The notes under the pieces are model-generated. The model was not told the DNA's origin. It saw only the letters and a list, made by a program, of their open reading frames with translations, and did not search any database. A stretch of 64,000 nt of DNA from Methylomarinovum caldicuralii (lineage in GTDB: Bacteria > Pseudomonadota > Gammaproteobacteria > Methylococcales > Methylothermaceae): contig NZ_AP024714.1 of the NCBI RefSeq assembly GCF_033126985.1, positions 2,620,990 to 2,684,989 on the forward strand, written 5' to 3'. The translations under genes were made by a program, and so were the position numbers. How positions within the stretch are numbered: position 1 is the first letter of the stretch; each line of letters starts with the position of its first letter. This document shows positions 19,793 through 27,842 of this stretch, one piece after another.

Positions 19793-20806
19793 TTATGCCT
19801 GGGCCGTCAACTGGCGGCGGGCTGCCTCGACCCGGGCCGGGTCCGGCGTCACCGGACGCGCCCGCAGCGCTGCCAGCCGCCGGTGCCTGGCCGGTTCCGG
19901 CCGCCAGGCCACCCGGTCGAGCAGGGCGACGCTTTCCTGCGGGCAATTGCACGCCAGCAGCATATCACAGCCGCCCGCCAGGGCCACCTCGGCGCGGGCC
20001 TGGAGGTCGCCCATGCCGGCCGCGCCCGCCATCGCCAGGTCGTCGCTGAAAACGGCGCCCCCAAACCCCAGCCGCTGCCGCAGCACGGTCTGGAGCCAGA
20101 AACGGGAAAACCCGGCCGGCAGGGGATCTATCTGCGGATAGACCACGTGGGCGCACATGACCGCCTCCAGACCCGCTTCGATCAGGCGCTGGAAGGGCAG
20201 CAGATCCCGCATCTCCAATTGGGCCAGGGAGCGGCGATCCACCGGCAGTTCCTGGTGGGAGTCGGCCGCCACCCCGCCGTGACCGGGGAAGTGCTTGCCC
20301 ACCGCCGCCATGCCGGCCCGGCGCATGCCGCAGGCGAAGGCGTCTGCCAGCGCCGCCACCGCTGCAGGCTCGGTGGCGAAGGCGCGGTCGCCGATGACCT
20401 CGCTGACGCCACTGTCCACATCGAGCACCGGAGCAAAGCTCAGATCCACGCCCACCGCCCGCAGCTCGGCCGCCATCAGAAAGCCAGCCTGTTCTGCCAA
20501 CGCCAACCCCCGGGCCGGATCGTCCGCATACACTTCACCGTAACGGGCCGCCGGCGGCAGGCGGGTGAAACCGCGCTGGAAACGCTGCACCCGCCCGCCT
20601 TCCTGATCGACGGCAATCAGCAACGGCCGGCCCACGGCCTGCCGGATCTGGACGATCAGGTCCCGCACCTGGGCGGGCTCGACGTAGTTGCGGGCGAACA
20701 GGATGATGCCGCCGACCCCGGGATGCCCCAGCCATTCCCGTTCCTCGGCGGTCAGCTCAGGTCCTTCCAGATCGAGCATGAAGGGGCCGGCGACGCTCTC
20801 GGTCAT
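19793..20806 (-). CDS. nagZ: Beta-N-acetylhexosaminidase NagZ
   Basis: The 337-residue glycoside hydrolase family 3 enzyme removes N-acetylglucosamine from muropeptides during cell-wall recycling in the cytoplasm. The signature KHFPGHGGVAADSH (His of the catalytic Asp-His dyad) and DQEGGRVQRFQRGF are present. The catalytic nucleophile Asp lies in VFSDDLAMAG. The start at 20806 (MTESVAGPFML) gives the normal length (E. coli 341). The frame is open much further upstream, but that part crosses the repeat and another gene. nagZ beside mtnP is also known in Pseudomonas. Confidence 0.95.
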   Translation of the reverse strand: MTESVAGPFMLDLEGPELTAEEREWLGHPGVGGIILFARNYVEPAQVRDLIVQIRQAVGRPLLIAVDQEGGRVQRFQRGFTRLPPAARYGEVYADDPARGLALAEQAGFLMAAELRAVGVDLSFAPVLDVDSGVSEVIGDRAFATEPAAVAALADAFACGMRRAGMAAVGKHFPGHGGVAADSHQELPVDRRSLAQLEMRDLLPFQRLIEAGLEAVMCAHVVYPQIDPLPAGFSRFWLQTVLRQRLGFGGAVFSDDLAMAGAAGMGDLQARAEVALAGGCDMLLACNCPQESVALLDRVAWRPEPARHRRLAALRARPVTPDPARVEAARRQLTAQA

Positions 20807-20912
20807 GATGATTTCCGCAGTGTCAAAAGGAAGGATTTTCCCCGGAAACCGGCTGGCATTCAACAGCTGCAGGATCACGTCATTTAAACACGCAACGGAA
20901 TGATGGAAGAGG

Positions 20913-21004
20913 CAGGTGGTCTGCGTCCGAAGCCTCGCCGGCAGGGAGCCCGGCATGGAGCCTACAGAGATGTATCGACGGCGTCTTTCGAAGCAGACCA
21001 CCTG
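20913..21004 (-). repeat. Dispersed palindromic repeat, copy C
   Basis: The arms CAGGTGGTCTGC (20913-20924) and GCAGACCACCTG (20993-21004) are perfect inverted copies. Read on the minus strand, the inner core GACGCCGTCGATACATCTCTG is related to the cores of copies A (GACGCGGTGAACCCATCCCTG) and B (GACGCTGTGAATACTTCCCTG). It is followed by a GCCGG-GCTCCCT-CCGGC type hairpin. The outer arms differ completely from those of A and B. The repeat supplies the last codons of the upstream ceramidase-like gene. Confidence 0.75.
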
Positions 21005-21735
21005 TTTCTGCCCTGAACCCGGCCGGCGGCACCGTTCGCCGGCCGCCACAACTTGACGGTGGCCAGCGCCGCGAGCAGGTGCTTGAGACTGTGGCCGCTG
21101 ACCAAACCCGTCCACTCCAGGATTTCGCCATCGAGCCACTCGGCCAGCTTGGCCAGCCCGTACCACCCCAGGGCCCAGAGCAGGGCGGTCCGCGGGATCG
21201 CGCCGTGGAGGTACCGGCACACGATGACGGGCATCATGGCCATGGGCAGAAACTGGACCAGGCCATACGGACGCAGATCGCCGCTCAGCACCCAGATGCC
21301 GACGCTCGCCGGTCCCAGCGCCGCCAGCAGCGGAAGCACCCGGCCCCCAATCCGGAGGCGGTCGACGAGAACGGCGGCGAACAGCCCCATGAAGGCAAGG
21401 CTCATGGGCAGTCGGTCCCACACCAGACGGGCGTCGTCCGGGGCCCAGTGATACCAGGCCGAACCCGGCGCCACCAGCAGCACGCCCCACCAGAACGTCC
21501 CCAGGGCGGGACGCAGATCGGCTGGCCAGCGCTCCAGATGTTTCAAACCCGCCGCCCCGGCCAGCAGAAAGGCCAGATTGCTCAGGACGTCGAGACAGTT
21601 GGGCACCGGACCGCAGGGGCGGGTATCGGCAAAATGATGGTAGGCGGGATCCTGGGACACGGGGCCGATCCAGACGGCGATACCCAAGGCCAGCACGGTG
21701 AGTCCGGCCAACATCCCGACATCCCAGCGTGTCAT
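20962..21735 (-). CDS. Ceramidase-superfamily (CREST-like) membrane protein
   Basis: The 257-residue protein has about seven hydrophobic segments. It shows the alkaline-ceramidase pattern: CLDVLSNLAFLLAG, then SAWYHWAPDDARLVWDRLPM with the conserved S, H and D, and finally GHSLKHLLAALATV with two C-terminal histidines. In the CREST superfamily these residues coordinate a metal that hydrolyses an amide or lipid bond in the membrane. The substrate here is unknown. The C-terminal 15 or so residues (RWSASKDAVDTSL) are encoded by repeat copy C, so the original stop may have been lost or replaced. Confidence 0.8.
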   Translation of the reverse strand: MTRWDVGMLAGLTVLALGIAVWIGPVSQDPAYHHFADTRPCGPVPNCLDVLSNLAFLLAGAAGLKHLERWPADLRPALGTFWWGVLLVAPGSAWYHWAPDDARLVWDRLPMSLAFMGLFAAVLVDRLRIGGRVLPLLAALGPASVGIWVLSGDLRPYGLVQFLPMAMMPVIVCRYLHGAIPRTALLWALGWYGLAKLAEWLDGEILEWTGLVSGHSLKHLLAALATVKLWRPANGAAGRVQGRNRWSASKDAVDTSL

Positions 21736-21773
21736 GTTGATCCTCCCGGCCCGGCGCCGTAACCTGTCCCCCT

Positions 21774-22826
21774 ATGAAACCACCCTACAAGGGCCGCGGG
21801 GCAGTCGGCAACCCCGATGGCCGTTACAACGCCTGGCAGTACGAGCCGGTGGACGACGGCTGGGAGCGCGAAGACGACGATTCCCCGCCCCGCACCGAGG
21901 TCAGCCTGGAACGTCCGCGCACCGTCATCGCCCGCAACGACTCGCCGGACGTCCCCTTCGACCGTTCCCTCAACGCCTACCGGGGCTGCGAGCATGGCTG
22001 CATCTACTGTTACGCCCGCCCCACCCACGCCTACCTGGGCCTGTCGCCGGGGCTGGATTTCGAAACCCGGCTCACCGCCAAACCCGATGCCGCCCGGCTG
22101 CTGCGGCGCGAACTCCAGGCCCCCGGTTACCGCCCCGCCCCCATCGCCCTGGGCGCCAACACCGACCCCTATCAGCCCATCGAGCGCCGCTTCCGCATCA
22201 CCCGCCAAGTGCTGGAGGTACTGGACGAGTTCAACCACCCCTGCACCATCACCACCAAATCGGCCCTGGTGGAGCGGGACCTGGACCTCCTGACCGCGAT
22301 GGCCGAACGCCGGCTGGTTCACGTCAACCTCTCGATCACCACCCTGAAAGCGGAGATCGCCCGCCGGCTGGAGCCCCGGGCCAGCGCCCCGCACCGGCGT
22401 CTCCAGGCCGTCGCCCGGCTGCGGCAGGCCGGGGTGCCGGTGACGGTGATGGTGGCGCCGGTGATTCCGGTGCTCACCGATCCGGAGCTGGAAACCATCC
22501 TCCAGGCGGCCGCCGCTGCCGGGGCGCTGGGCGCCCATTACATGCTGGTGCGCCTGCCTCTGGAAGTAGCGGAACTGGTCGAGGACTGGCTGCGGGCCCA
22601 TTTCCCGGACATGGCCGACCACGTCCTCAACCGCATCCGCGACAGCCGCGGCGGCCGGGCCAACGACCCACGCTTCGGCCACCGCATGCGGGGTGAGGGG
22701 ATCTTCGCCGATCTGATCGCCCAGCGTTTTCGGATCGCCGCCCGCCGCCTGGGGCTGGACCGGCCGCTTCCGCCCCTGGATTGTAGCCGCTTCCGCCCCG
22801 GGATGGAGCAGCTGACGCTTTTTTAG
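21774..22826 (+). CDS. PA0069/Rv2578c-family radical SAM protein
   Basis: The 350-residue protein has the cluster-binding motif CEHGCIYC at residues 71-78 and resembles the spore-photoproduct-lyase-like PA0069 family, whose members also share the N-terminal KGRGAVGNPDGRYN motif. The barrel contains ALGANTDPYQPIERRF and LVHVNLSITTL, normal for the family. Substrate and reaction of this family are not known. The gene is convergent with the Uma2 gene and their stop codons overlap (22823-22826). Confidence 0.88.
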   Translation: MKPPYKGRGAVGNPDGRYNAWQYEPVDDGWEREDDDSPPRTEVSLERPRTVIARNDSPDVPFDRSLNAYRGCEHGCIYCYARPTHAYLGLSPGLDFETRLTAKPDAARLLRRELQAPGYRPAPIALGANTDPYQPIERRFRITRQVLEVLDEFNHPCTITTKSALVERDLDLLTAMAERRLVHVNLSITTLKAEIARRLEPRASAPHRRLQAVARLRQAGVPVTVMVAPVIPVLTDPELETILQAAAAAGALGAHYMLVRLPLEVAELVEDWLRAHFPDMADHVLNRIRDSRGGRANDPRFGHRMRGEGIFADLIAQRFRIAARRLGLDRPLPPLDCSRFRPGMEQLTLF

Positions 22827-23383
22827 CGCACCCCGGCGTAGATCTCCGCCACGGGAATGGCCAGATCGAGGGAAATCAGCCGCACCGCCGTATCCTCCGG
22901 GCCGTAGATCTCCACCTCCTCCCAGCCGCCCTGGCCGCGGCGGTACACCTCCACCTGGACCGTCTCCGGCGCCACCAGAACGTATTCCTTCAGAGTTGGC
23001 AGCTTCTGGTAGTTGAGGCGCTTTTCGCGCCGGTCGGTGGTTTCCGTGGAGGGGGACAGCACCTCCACCACCAGCACCGGTTCGGTCAGATACAGGGCCG
23101 AGGGGTCGGCTGCCTCGCAGCTGACCACCACGTCCGGGTAGTAGAAGGCATCGGCGGCCTTGATGCGGACCTTGACATCGCTCATATAGACGGAACAGGG
23201 TGTTCCATGCAAATGGCGCCGCAGGCGGGTATAGATATTGCCTGCCACCCGATTGTGACCGAGGGTGCTGCCGACCATGGCGAACACCTGGCCGGCGACG
23301 TACTCGTGGCGGACGTCGCTGCGCGGTTCGCCTTCTAGATAGTCTTCCACGGTAATATAGGGAATGCGGGCTTGTTGGGTCAT
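22823..23383 (-). CDS. Uma2-family PD-(D/E)XK protein
   Basis: The 186-residue protein has the Uma2 pattern: a conserved RHEYVAGQVFAMVGSTLGHN near residues 25-44, YYPDVVVSC (metal-binding Asp) and VLVVEVLSPSTETTDRREKRLNYQ (the E-x-L/S and following charged helix). Such proteins are presumed nucleases of the restriction-endonuclease fold. They are common in multiple copies in some phyla, with no proven role. It is a single gene here, between a radical SAM gene and an antiporter gene. Confidence 0.88.
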   Translation of the reverse strand: MTQQARIPYITVEDYLEGEPRSDVRHEYVAGQVFAMVGSTLGHNRVAGNIYTRLRRHLHGTPCSVYMSDVKVRIKAADAFYYPDVVVSCEAADPSALYLTEPVLVVEVLSPSTETTDRREKRLNYQKLPTLKEYVLVAPETVQVEVYRRGQGGWEEVEIYGPEDTAVRLISLDLAIPVAEIYAGVR

Positions 23384-23412
23384 GAATGCCTCCGGATGTC
23401 GAATCTCCTAAG

Positions 23413-24792
23413 TCACATGCTATCACGCCTTTCCGCCGCCAGCTCCTGCCGGAACAGCGCCGCATTCCGGGCGATCAGCGCCAGCAGGATCAGGGAATAC
23501 AGGAAGGTGGACAGCAGCACCACGCCGATGACCACCGCCTTGAACAGATCCAGAAACGGAAACTCGCGGGGAATCATCGACAACATGACGATGGACAGCC
23601 CACCCTTGATGCCGGCGAAGGTGAGCACCCCCCACCAGCGCAGGTTGACGTCGGTCATGCGCCGGGTCTGGCGGGTCAGCCAGGCGAACTTGGCCATCAT
23701 CAGGGCGCGGATCACGGTGGTGGCCACGAACATGACCAGGATTTCATGCCAGTAGCGGGCCAGCAGCTCCAGCTCGATCAGTTCGGCCATGGCGACAAAC
23801 AGGATGGTATTGCCCACCAGGCCCAGCAACTGGATGTCCTCCTTGTTGCGCAGGTGGCGGGTCCTTTCCTCCAGAGTGATCCGCAGGGCGTTCAGGGTGG
23901 TGTCGACCAGGCCGCGGCTGGCGCCGGGCCGTTCGATCAGCGCCTGCTGGGCTTCGATCTGCCGATCCTCCTCGCGCACCTCCCGGCCCATCCAGTGATG
24001 GACGGTCACGGTGGCGACGATGCAAGCCAAAATGCCCGACAGATGCAAATGACTGTGGCCGCCGAGCAGGTTCAGCAGGGCGTAGAAATGCTCTGCCAGA
24101 TCGAAGGCGGCATAGCCGGTCATGAGCAGGACCATCATTTCGGCGATGCGGTTTTCCGTGGTTTTGAGCAACCCGAGACCGATCAGGCCGAACACCAGGC
24201 CCAGCACCACCGACCCCAGCCCGACCACCAGACTGATCTCGGTCACGTAGCCCAAGGTCAACTCGCCGCCCTGGAGCAGATGCAGGCCGATGTAGACGAA
24301 CACGATCAGGGCGGTGGCGTCGTTGAACAGGCTCTCGCCCTCGGCCAGAATCTTCAGCCGGTGGGGAATCTCGAAACGGGAAAAGATGCTCACCACCGAC
24401 ACCGGATCGGTCGCCAGCACCATGGCGAACAGCAGCACCGTGGCCGCGACGCCCAGATGGTACTCACCGAACAGGAAATCCCGCAGCCACAGACCGGCCA
24501 CCACCGACAGGACCACGGCCACCACCGCCAGATAGAACAGGCTCCAGGCGTGCGCCCTCAGCTCGGCGACGCTCAGTTCCAATGCGTCGGAAATCAGCAG
24601 GATGGGCAGCAGGGTCAGCACCAGGGCGGCGAACCACTGGGGATCCGGGGTGAAGCGGGTGATCTCCGGAAACAGGTGATTGAGCAGAAAGGCCAGGGCG
24701 ATCAGCGACAAAGGCACGGGAATCGCCACCTTGTCCTCGATCTGCAGGGCCAGGTAGAGCATCGCCGCCAGCGCCAGCACGGTTTCGATCAT
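23413..24792 (-). CDS. CPA1-type cation:proton antiporter
   Basis: The 459-residue protein has about 12 membrane segments, starting MIETVLALAAMLYLAL. The CPA1 signatures are LATDPVSVVSIFSRF (unwound helix 4 region) and GESLFNDATALIVFVYI (the ND transport motif). A shorter hydrophilic stretch in the middle (EVREEDRQIEAQQALIERPG) resembles NhaP-type proteins. It probably exchanges Na+ or K+ for H+ at the inner membrane. A sodium-type flagellar stator elsewhere in the window suggests a sodium economy, but the ion is not determined by the sequence. Confidence 0.9.
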   Translation of the reverse strand: MIETVLALAAMLYLALQIEDKVAIPVPLSLIALAFLLNHLFPEITRFTPDPQWFAALVLTLLPILLISDALELSVAELRAHAWSLFYLAVVAVVLSVVAGLWLRDFLFGEYHLGVAATVLLFAMVLATDPVSVVSIFSRFEIPHRLKILAEGESLFNDATALIVFVYIGLHLLQGGELTLGYVTEISLVVGLGSVVLGLVFGLIGLGLLKTTENRIAEMMVLLMTGYAAFDLAEHFYALLNLLGGHSHLHLSGILACIVATVTVHHWMGREVREEDRQIEAQQALIERPGASRGLVDTTLNALRITLEERTRHLRNKEDIQLLGLVGNTILFVAMAELIELELLARYWHEILVMFVATTVIRALMMAKFAWLTRQTRRMTDVNLRWWGVLTFAGIKGGLSIVMLSMIPREFPFLDLFKAVVIGVVLLSTFLYSLILLALIARNAALFRQELAAERRDSM

Positions 24793-24886
24793 CGGCAGTC
24801 CCCTATACCAAAAACACCTTCAGTATGGCCCAGGTTGTGGCGCGCTTGTGAACTTTCCCGCAGCTTATGCCTCTCAATGTGCTAGC

Positions 24887-24907
24887 ATTGTTGAAAACTT
24901 CAACAAT
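24887..24907 (+). promoter_or_regulatory. Palindromic operator of the toxin-antitoxin operon
   Basis: ATTGTTGAA and TTCAACAAT form a perfect 9-base inverted repeat around AAC, 15 bases before the antitoxin ATG. Ribbon-helix-helix antitoxins repress their own operon through such sites, so this is the expected autoregulatory operator. Confidence 0.7.
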
Positions 24908-24922
24908 CATGTGGAGTGGATC

Positions 24923-25156
24923 ATGGCCACGGTCAATTTCTCCGTCCCCGACGAAATCAAGGAAGCCTTCAACAAAGCCTTCGCGGGCGAGAACAAAAGC
25001 GCCATCATCGCCCGCCTGATGAAACAGGCGGTGGAGGAGAAGGAGCGCCAGCTGCGGCGGCAGGCGATCATCGAGGAACTCACCCGTACCCGCAAGGACC
25101 GCCCCACCGCCACCGATGAGGAAATCCGCCAGGCGCGCGAAGAGGGGCGGCCTTGA
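24923..25156 (+). CDS. Ribbon-helix-helix type antitoxin
   Basis: The 77-residue protein (start 24923, GGAG upstream) opens with the DNA-binding strand ATVNFSVPDEIKEAFNKAF. The helix-rich segment SAIIARLMKQAVEEKERQLRRQ follows, as in VapB/RHH antitoxins, and the C-terminus is polar (TATDEEIRQAREEGRP), as used to neutralise a partner. Its stop overlaps the TTG start of the PIN-domain gene, so the pair is translationally coupled. Operator-like palindrome just upstream. Confidence 0.8.
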   Translation: MATVNFSVPDEIKEAFNKAFAGENKSAIIARLMKQAVEEKERQLRRQAIIEELTRTRKDRPTATDEEIRQAREEGRP

Positions 25157-25572
25157 AGGTTGTTCTCGATGCCAGCGTGCTGATCAAGTGGCTGCTCGCC
25201 GATCCTGAGCGCGAGGCCTACACCGAGAAAGCGACCGAATTGGTCATGGCCGTCGGTCGTGGCGAGCTTGATCTGATCCTTCCCGGCCACTGGCTGGTCG
25301 AAGTAGCGGCGGTATTGTGCCGCATCAGCCCGCAAACCGCCCAGGGTGACGTGGAAACCCTTCACCTTCTCGACTGGCCCACCCTCGACACCCCCAGTCT
25401 GTACCGTGTGGCAACACGCCTGGCGGTCGAGCTGCGCCACCACCTGTTCGACACCCTCTACCACGCCACCGCCCTGGAAACCGGCGCCACCCTGGTCACC
25501 GCCGACGCCCACTACTGGCGCAAGGCAGGCAGCCTGGGCCGAATCACCCTGTTATCCGATTTCACCGTATGA
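25153..25572 (+). CDS. PIN-domain toxin (VapC family)
   Basis: The 139-residue PIN-domain ribonuclease has the four acidic positions: D6 (VLDASVLIKW), E in HWLVEVAAVL, D in HHLFDTLYHATA and D in VTADAHYW. VapC toxins cut tRNA or rRNA and are held inactive by the antitoxin. The start is TTG at 25153, overlapping the antitoxin stop. Its own stop overlaps the ATG of the ABC-F gene (ATGA at 25569-25572). The toxin is thus also coupled to a ribosome-associated ATPase gene, an uncommon arrangement. Confidence 0.88.
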   Translation: MKVVLDASVLIKWLLADPEREAYTEKATELVMAVGRGELDLILPGHWLVEVAAVLCRISPQTAQGDVETLHLLDWPTLDTPSLYRVATRLAVELRHHLFDTLYHATALETGATLVTADAHYWRKAGSLGRITLLSDFTV

Positions 25573-26322
25573 GCACCCTGCTGACCCTCAAGAACGTCTC
25601 CCTCGCCTACGGCGCCCACCCCCTGCTCGACCGGGCCGAACTGGCCATCGAAACCGGCGAACGCATCGGTCTCATCGGCCGCAACGGCGAGGGCAAATCC
25701 ACCCTACTGAAGCTGTGCGCCGGCCAGATCGAGGCGGACGACGGCGAGGTCTGGCGCCGGCCCGGCCTCAAGGTCGCCCTGCTGGAACAGACGCCCCGGC
25801 TCGATGCCGATCTGACCGCTTACGACGTGGTCGCCCAGGGGCTGGGGGAAATCGGCGACCTGCTGCAGCGCTACCACAACCTGGCCCAGCAGGAGCCACC
25901 GGACCTGAAGGCCCTGGAACGCCTCCAGCACCAACTGGAGGCCCGGGAGGGCTGGCAGTTGCAGCAGAAGATCGATCAGGCCCTAACCCGCCTGGGGCTC
26001 AACCCGGACACCCCGGCCGCAACCCTCTCCGGGGGCTGGCAGCGGCGCTTAGGGCTGGCCCGCGCCCTGGTGAGCGGGCCGGATCTGCTGCTTTTGGACG
26101 AGCCCACCAACCATCTCGACCTGGACACCATCGCCTGGTTGGAAAACGAGCTGCTGCAATTCCCCGGCAGCCTGCTGTTCGTCACCCACGACCGCACCTT
26201 TCTGCAGAAACTGGCCACCCGCATCGTCGATCTCGACCGCGGCCAACTGACCTCCTGGCCCGGCGACTACCGCACCTATCTGGAAAAGAAGGCCGCCGCC
26301 CTGGCCGAAGAGGAACGCCGCA
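25569..26322 (+). pseudogene. uup: ABC-F ATPase (Uup type), 3'-truncated by IS66-family element
   Basis: The first ABC cassette is intact: Walker A GRNGEGKSTLLK (about residue 38), the signature LSGGWQRRLGLARAL, Walker B LLLLDEPTNHLDLDT and the switch His in FVTHDRTFLQKL. The linker then begins (GDYRTYLEKKAAALAEEERRS, listed here as its first residues) and stops at the IS end after about residue 251. The second ABC cassette and C-terminal domain (about 380 residues) are missing. The frame runs on to 26555 inside the IS by chance. The product cannot act as a normal two-cassette ABC-F factor. The missing half is not on the other side of the insertion. Confidence 0.9.
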
Positions 26323-27842
26323 GTTACCGTTCACGGGCTTGCCACTGGAAGTGGTTGAGGTTCCGGCAGGGGCAGGCGGAAGGTGACCTCGCCCTCTGCC
26401 ATGCCCTGGGCGCAGATGGTCCGCAGGGTCTGATAGACGCCGATCTTGAGGCGCTTGCAGGTTTCGACCAGCGACAGGATCATGGGTCGGAAGCAGTCAC
26501 CGCGATGCGACTGGCTGAAGAAACTGGTCTTGCGCCAGATGACATAGGGGCGTAGGGCACGCTCTGCCGTGTTGTTGGTCATCGGTACCCCGGGATGGTC
26601 CGGGAAGGTCCAGAACCTGGGAAAATCGTCCAACAACTTGCGGCAGCTGCGACCGGTTTTGTTGTCGCCATGTCTTTGGGCGGCCTGTTCCAGTTCGCGC
26701 CGGAAGAGGGCTTTGAGGCGTTCCAATCGCCTTCGGTAGCGGTCGGATGGGTAATGGCTCTGTTGCCAGAGCTTGCCGCAGTGAACCGTCAGGCGGGCGG
26801 CCCGGAGCAGGCGTTCGCCATCTTCGCCGGCCTGTCCCTTGCGCCCGGCGATCCGTTCCAGGTTGCGGATGAGATGCGCCCAGCAGTATTGGTGTGAGTC
26901 CTGGGGATGGTCGTTGTAGGCCCCGTGGCGGTCGGTCACCAGGATTCCCTGGAAATCCCCCAACAGCTCACCGGCCGCACCCTTGCCGCGGGAATAATGG
27001 GTCAGGAAATACGCCATCTGATCGGTCGTCAGCGCCCACAGCCAATAGATGCTGCGGCCCCGGTAGTGGCGGGTCTCGTCGGCATGGGCGATCAGCGCTT
27101 TTCTGACCGCCTCGCCAATCTGGTTGTAGACCGGACCCAGCCACGCCTGCAGCGGGATCTGGCTCTGGCTGATCGCCCCCAGGCTGAATCTCAGACCCCA
27201 TTGTTCTTCCAGCAGCGCTTCGACTTCCCGCAGCGACAGGTGATAGCGCCCCGTCATCAAGCCAATCCACGCCACCAGCCCAGGTCCCATCTGGCCGCGG
27301 GGAACCTCATCCGGTAGCCGCCCCTGGTGCTTCTGACCACACCACCCACAGCGGCCTTCATACACCCGGTGTTCGACCACCCGGTAACGAATCTCGGGCA
27401 GGTCGAACACCTGATGGGGACGGAATCCCCGCACCGCCACCGACCCACCGCACTCGCAGCGGCCATGGGGAAAGTAATGCCGGACCTCGTCCACTGCTTC
27501 TGCCGGAACCAGAGCCCGCTCGTGCCTGGGATGTCCCACCTGCGCCCCTTTCTTGCGTCCCGTCGGTCGCTTGCCCTTGCGCTCGGCGCGCTTCTTCGTG
27601 CTGTCCTGGGAAGGTGGTTGGGAGGAATTGTCGGACCCCAAGGCCAACTGTTCCTCCAGTTCTTCCACTCGCGCCTGGATCTGCTGAAATTCTCCCAGCG
27701 CCCGCCAAAGCGCTTCGATCACCCGGTGGCATTCCTCCACCGTCCCGGGCAAGGGAGGTGGGCGGCTCAGGTCCAGATCAAGTCTTTCCATGGCCCGCAT
27801 TCTCCTGAATCTTCAGGCACTTGGCAAGACCGGCCGGGTGAC
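26323..27842 (-). mobile_element. IS66-family insertion sequence (single-ORF type)
   Basis: The element carries one transposase gene and imperfect terminal inverted repeats. The left end reads GTTACCGTTCACGGGCTTGCC and the right end, read inward on the minus strand, GTCACCCGGCCGGTCTTGCC; about 16 of 20 positions agree. The short tnpA/tnpB genes of classical IS66 are absent, as in the ISBst12-like subgroup. No target duplication can be seen because the right end abuts a group II intron, not the rest of uup. The exact ends are inferred from the repeats. Confidence 0.8.
26331..27800 (-). CDS. IS66-family transposase
   Basis: The 489-residue transposase starts with a coiled-coil/linker (EFQQIQARVEELEEQLALG). 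A zinc-ribbon-like segment follows (HGRCECGGSVAV and GRCGWCGQKHQG), then the DDE domain. The three acidic regions are visible in ALIAHADETRHYRG, VTDRHGAYND and MTNNTAERALRPYVIWRK. Length and order fit IS66 TnpC proteins. It is on the minus strand, opposite to the interrupted uup gene. The frame appears intact, so the element may be active. Confidence 0.95.
   Translation of the reverse strand: MRAMERLDLDLSRPPPLPGTVEECHRVIEALWRALGEFQQIQARVEELEEQLALGSDNSSQPPSQDSTKKRAERKGKRPTGRKKGAQVGHPRHERALVPAEAVDEVRHYFPHGRCECGGSVAVRGFRPHQVFDLPEIRYRVVEHRVYEGRCGWCGQKHQGRLPDEVPRGQMGPGLVAWIGLMTGRYHLSLREVEALLEEQWGLRFSLGAISQSQIPLQAWLGPVYNQIGEAVRKALIAHADETRHYRGRSIYWLWALTTDQMAYFLTHYSRGKGAAGELLGDFQGILVTDRHGAYNDHPQDSHQYCWAHLIRNLERIAGRKGQAGEDGERLLRAARLTVHCGKLWQQSHYPSDRYRRRLERLKALFRRELEQAAQRHGDNKTGRSCRKLLDDFPRFWTFPDHPGVPMTNNTAERALRPYVIWRKTSFFSQSHRGDCFRPMILSLVETCKRLKIGVYQTLRTICAQGMAEGEVTFRLPLPEPQPLPVASP

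Noticed and set aside
20807-21490. Long upstream extension of nagZ
   Set aside because: It crosses repeat copy C and the ceramidase-like gene in another frame; NagZ homology starts at 20806.
26323-26555. Read-through of uup into the IS66 element as a novel fusion protein
   Set aside because: The added 78 codons are the antisense of the transposase 3' end; the fusion is a by-product of insertion.
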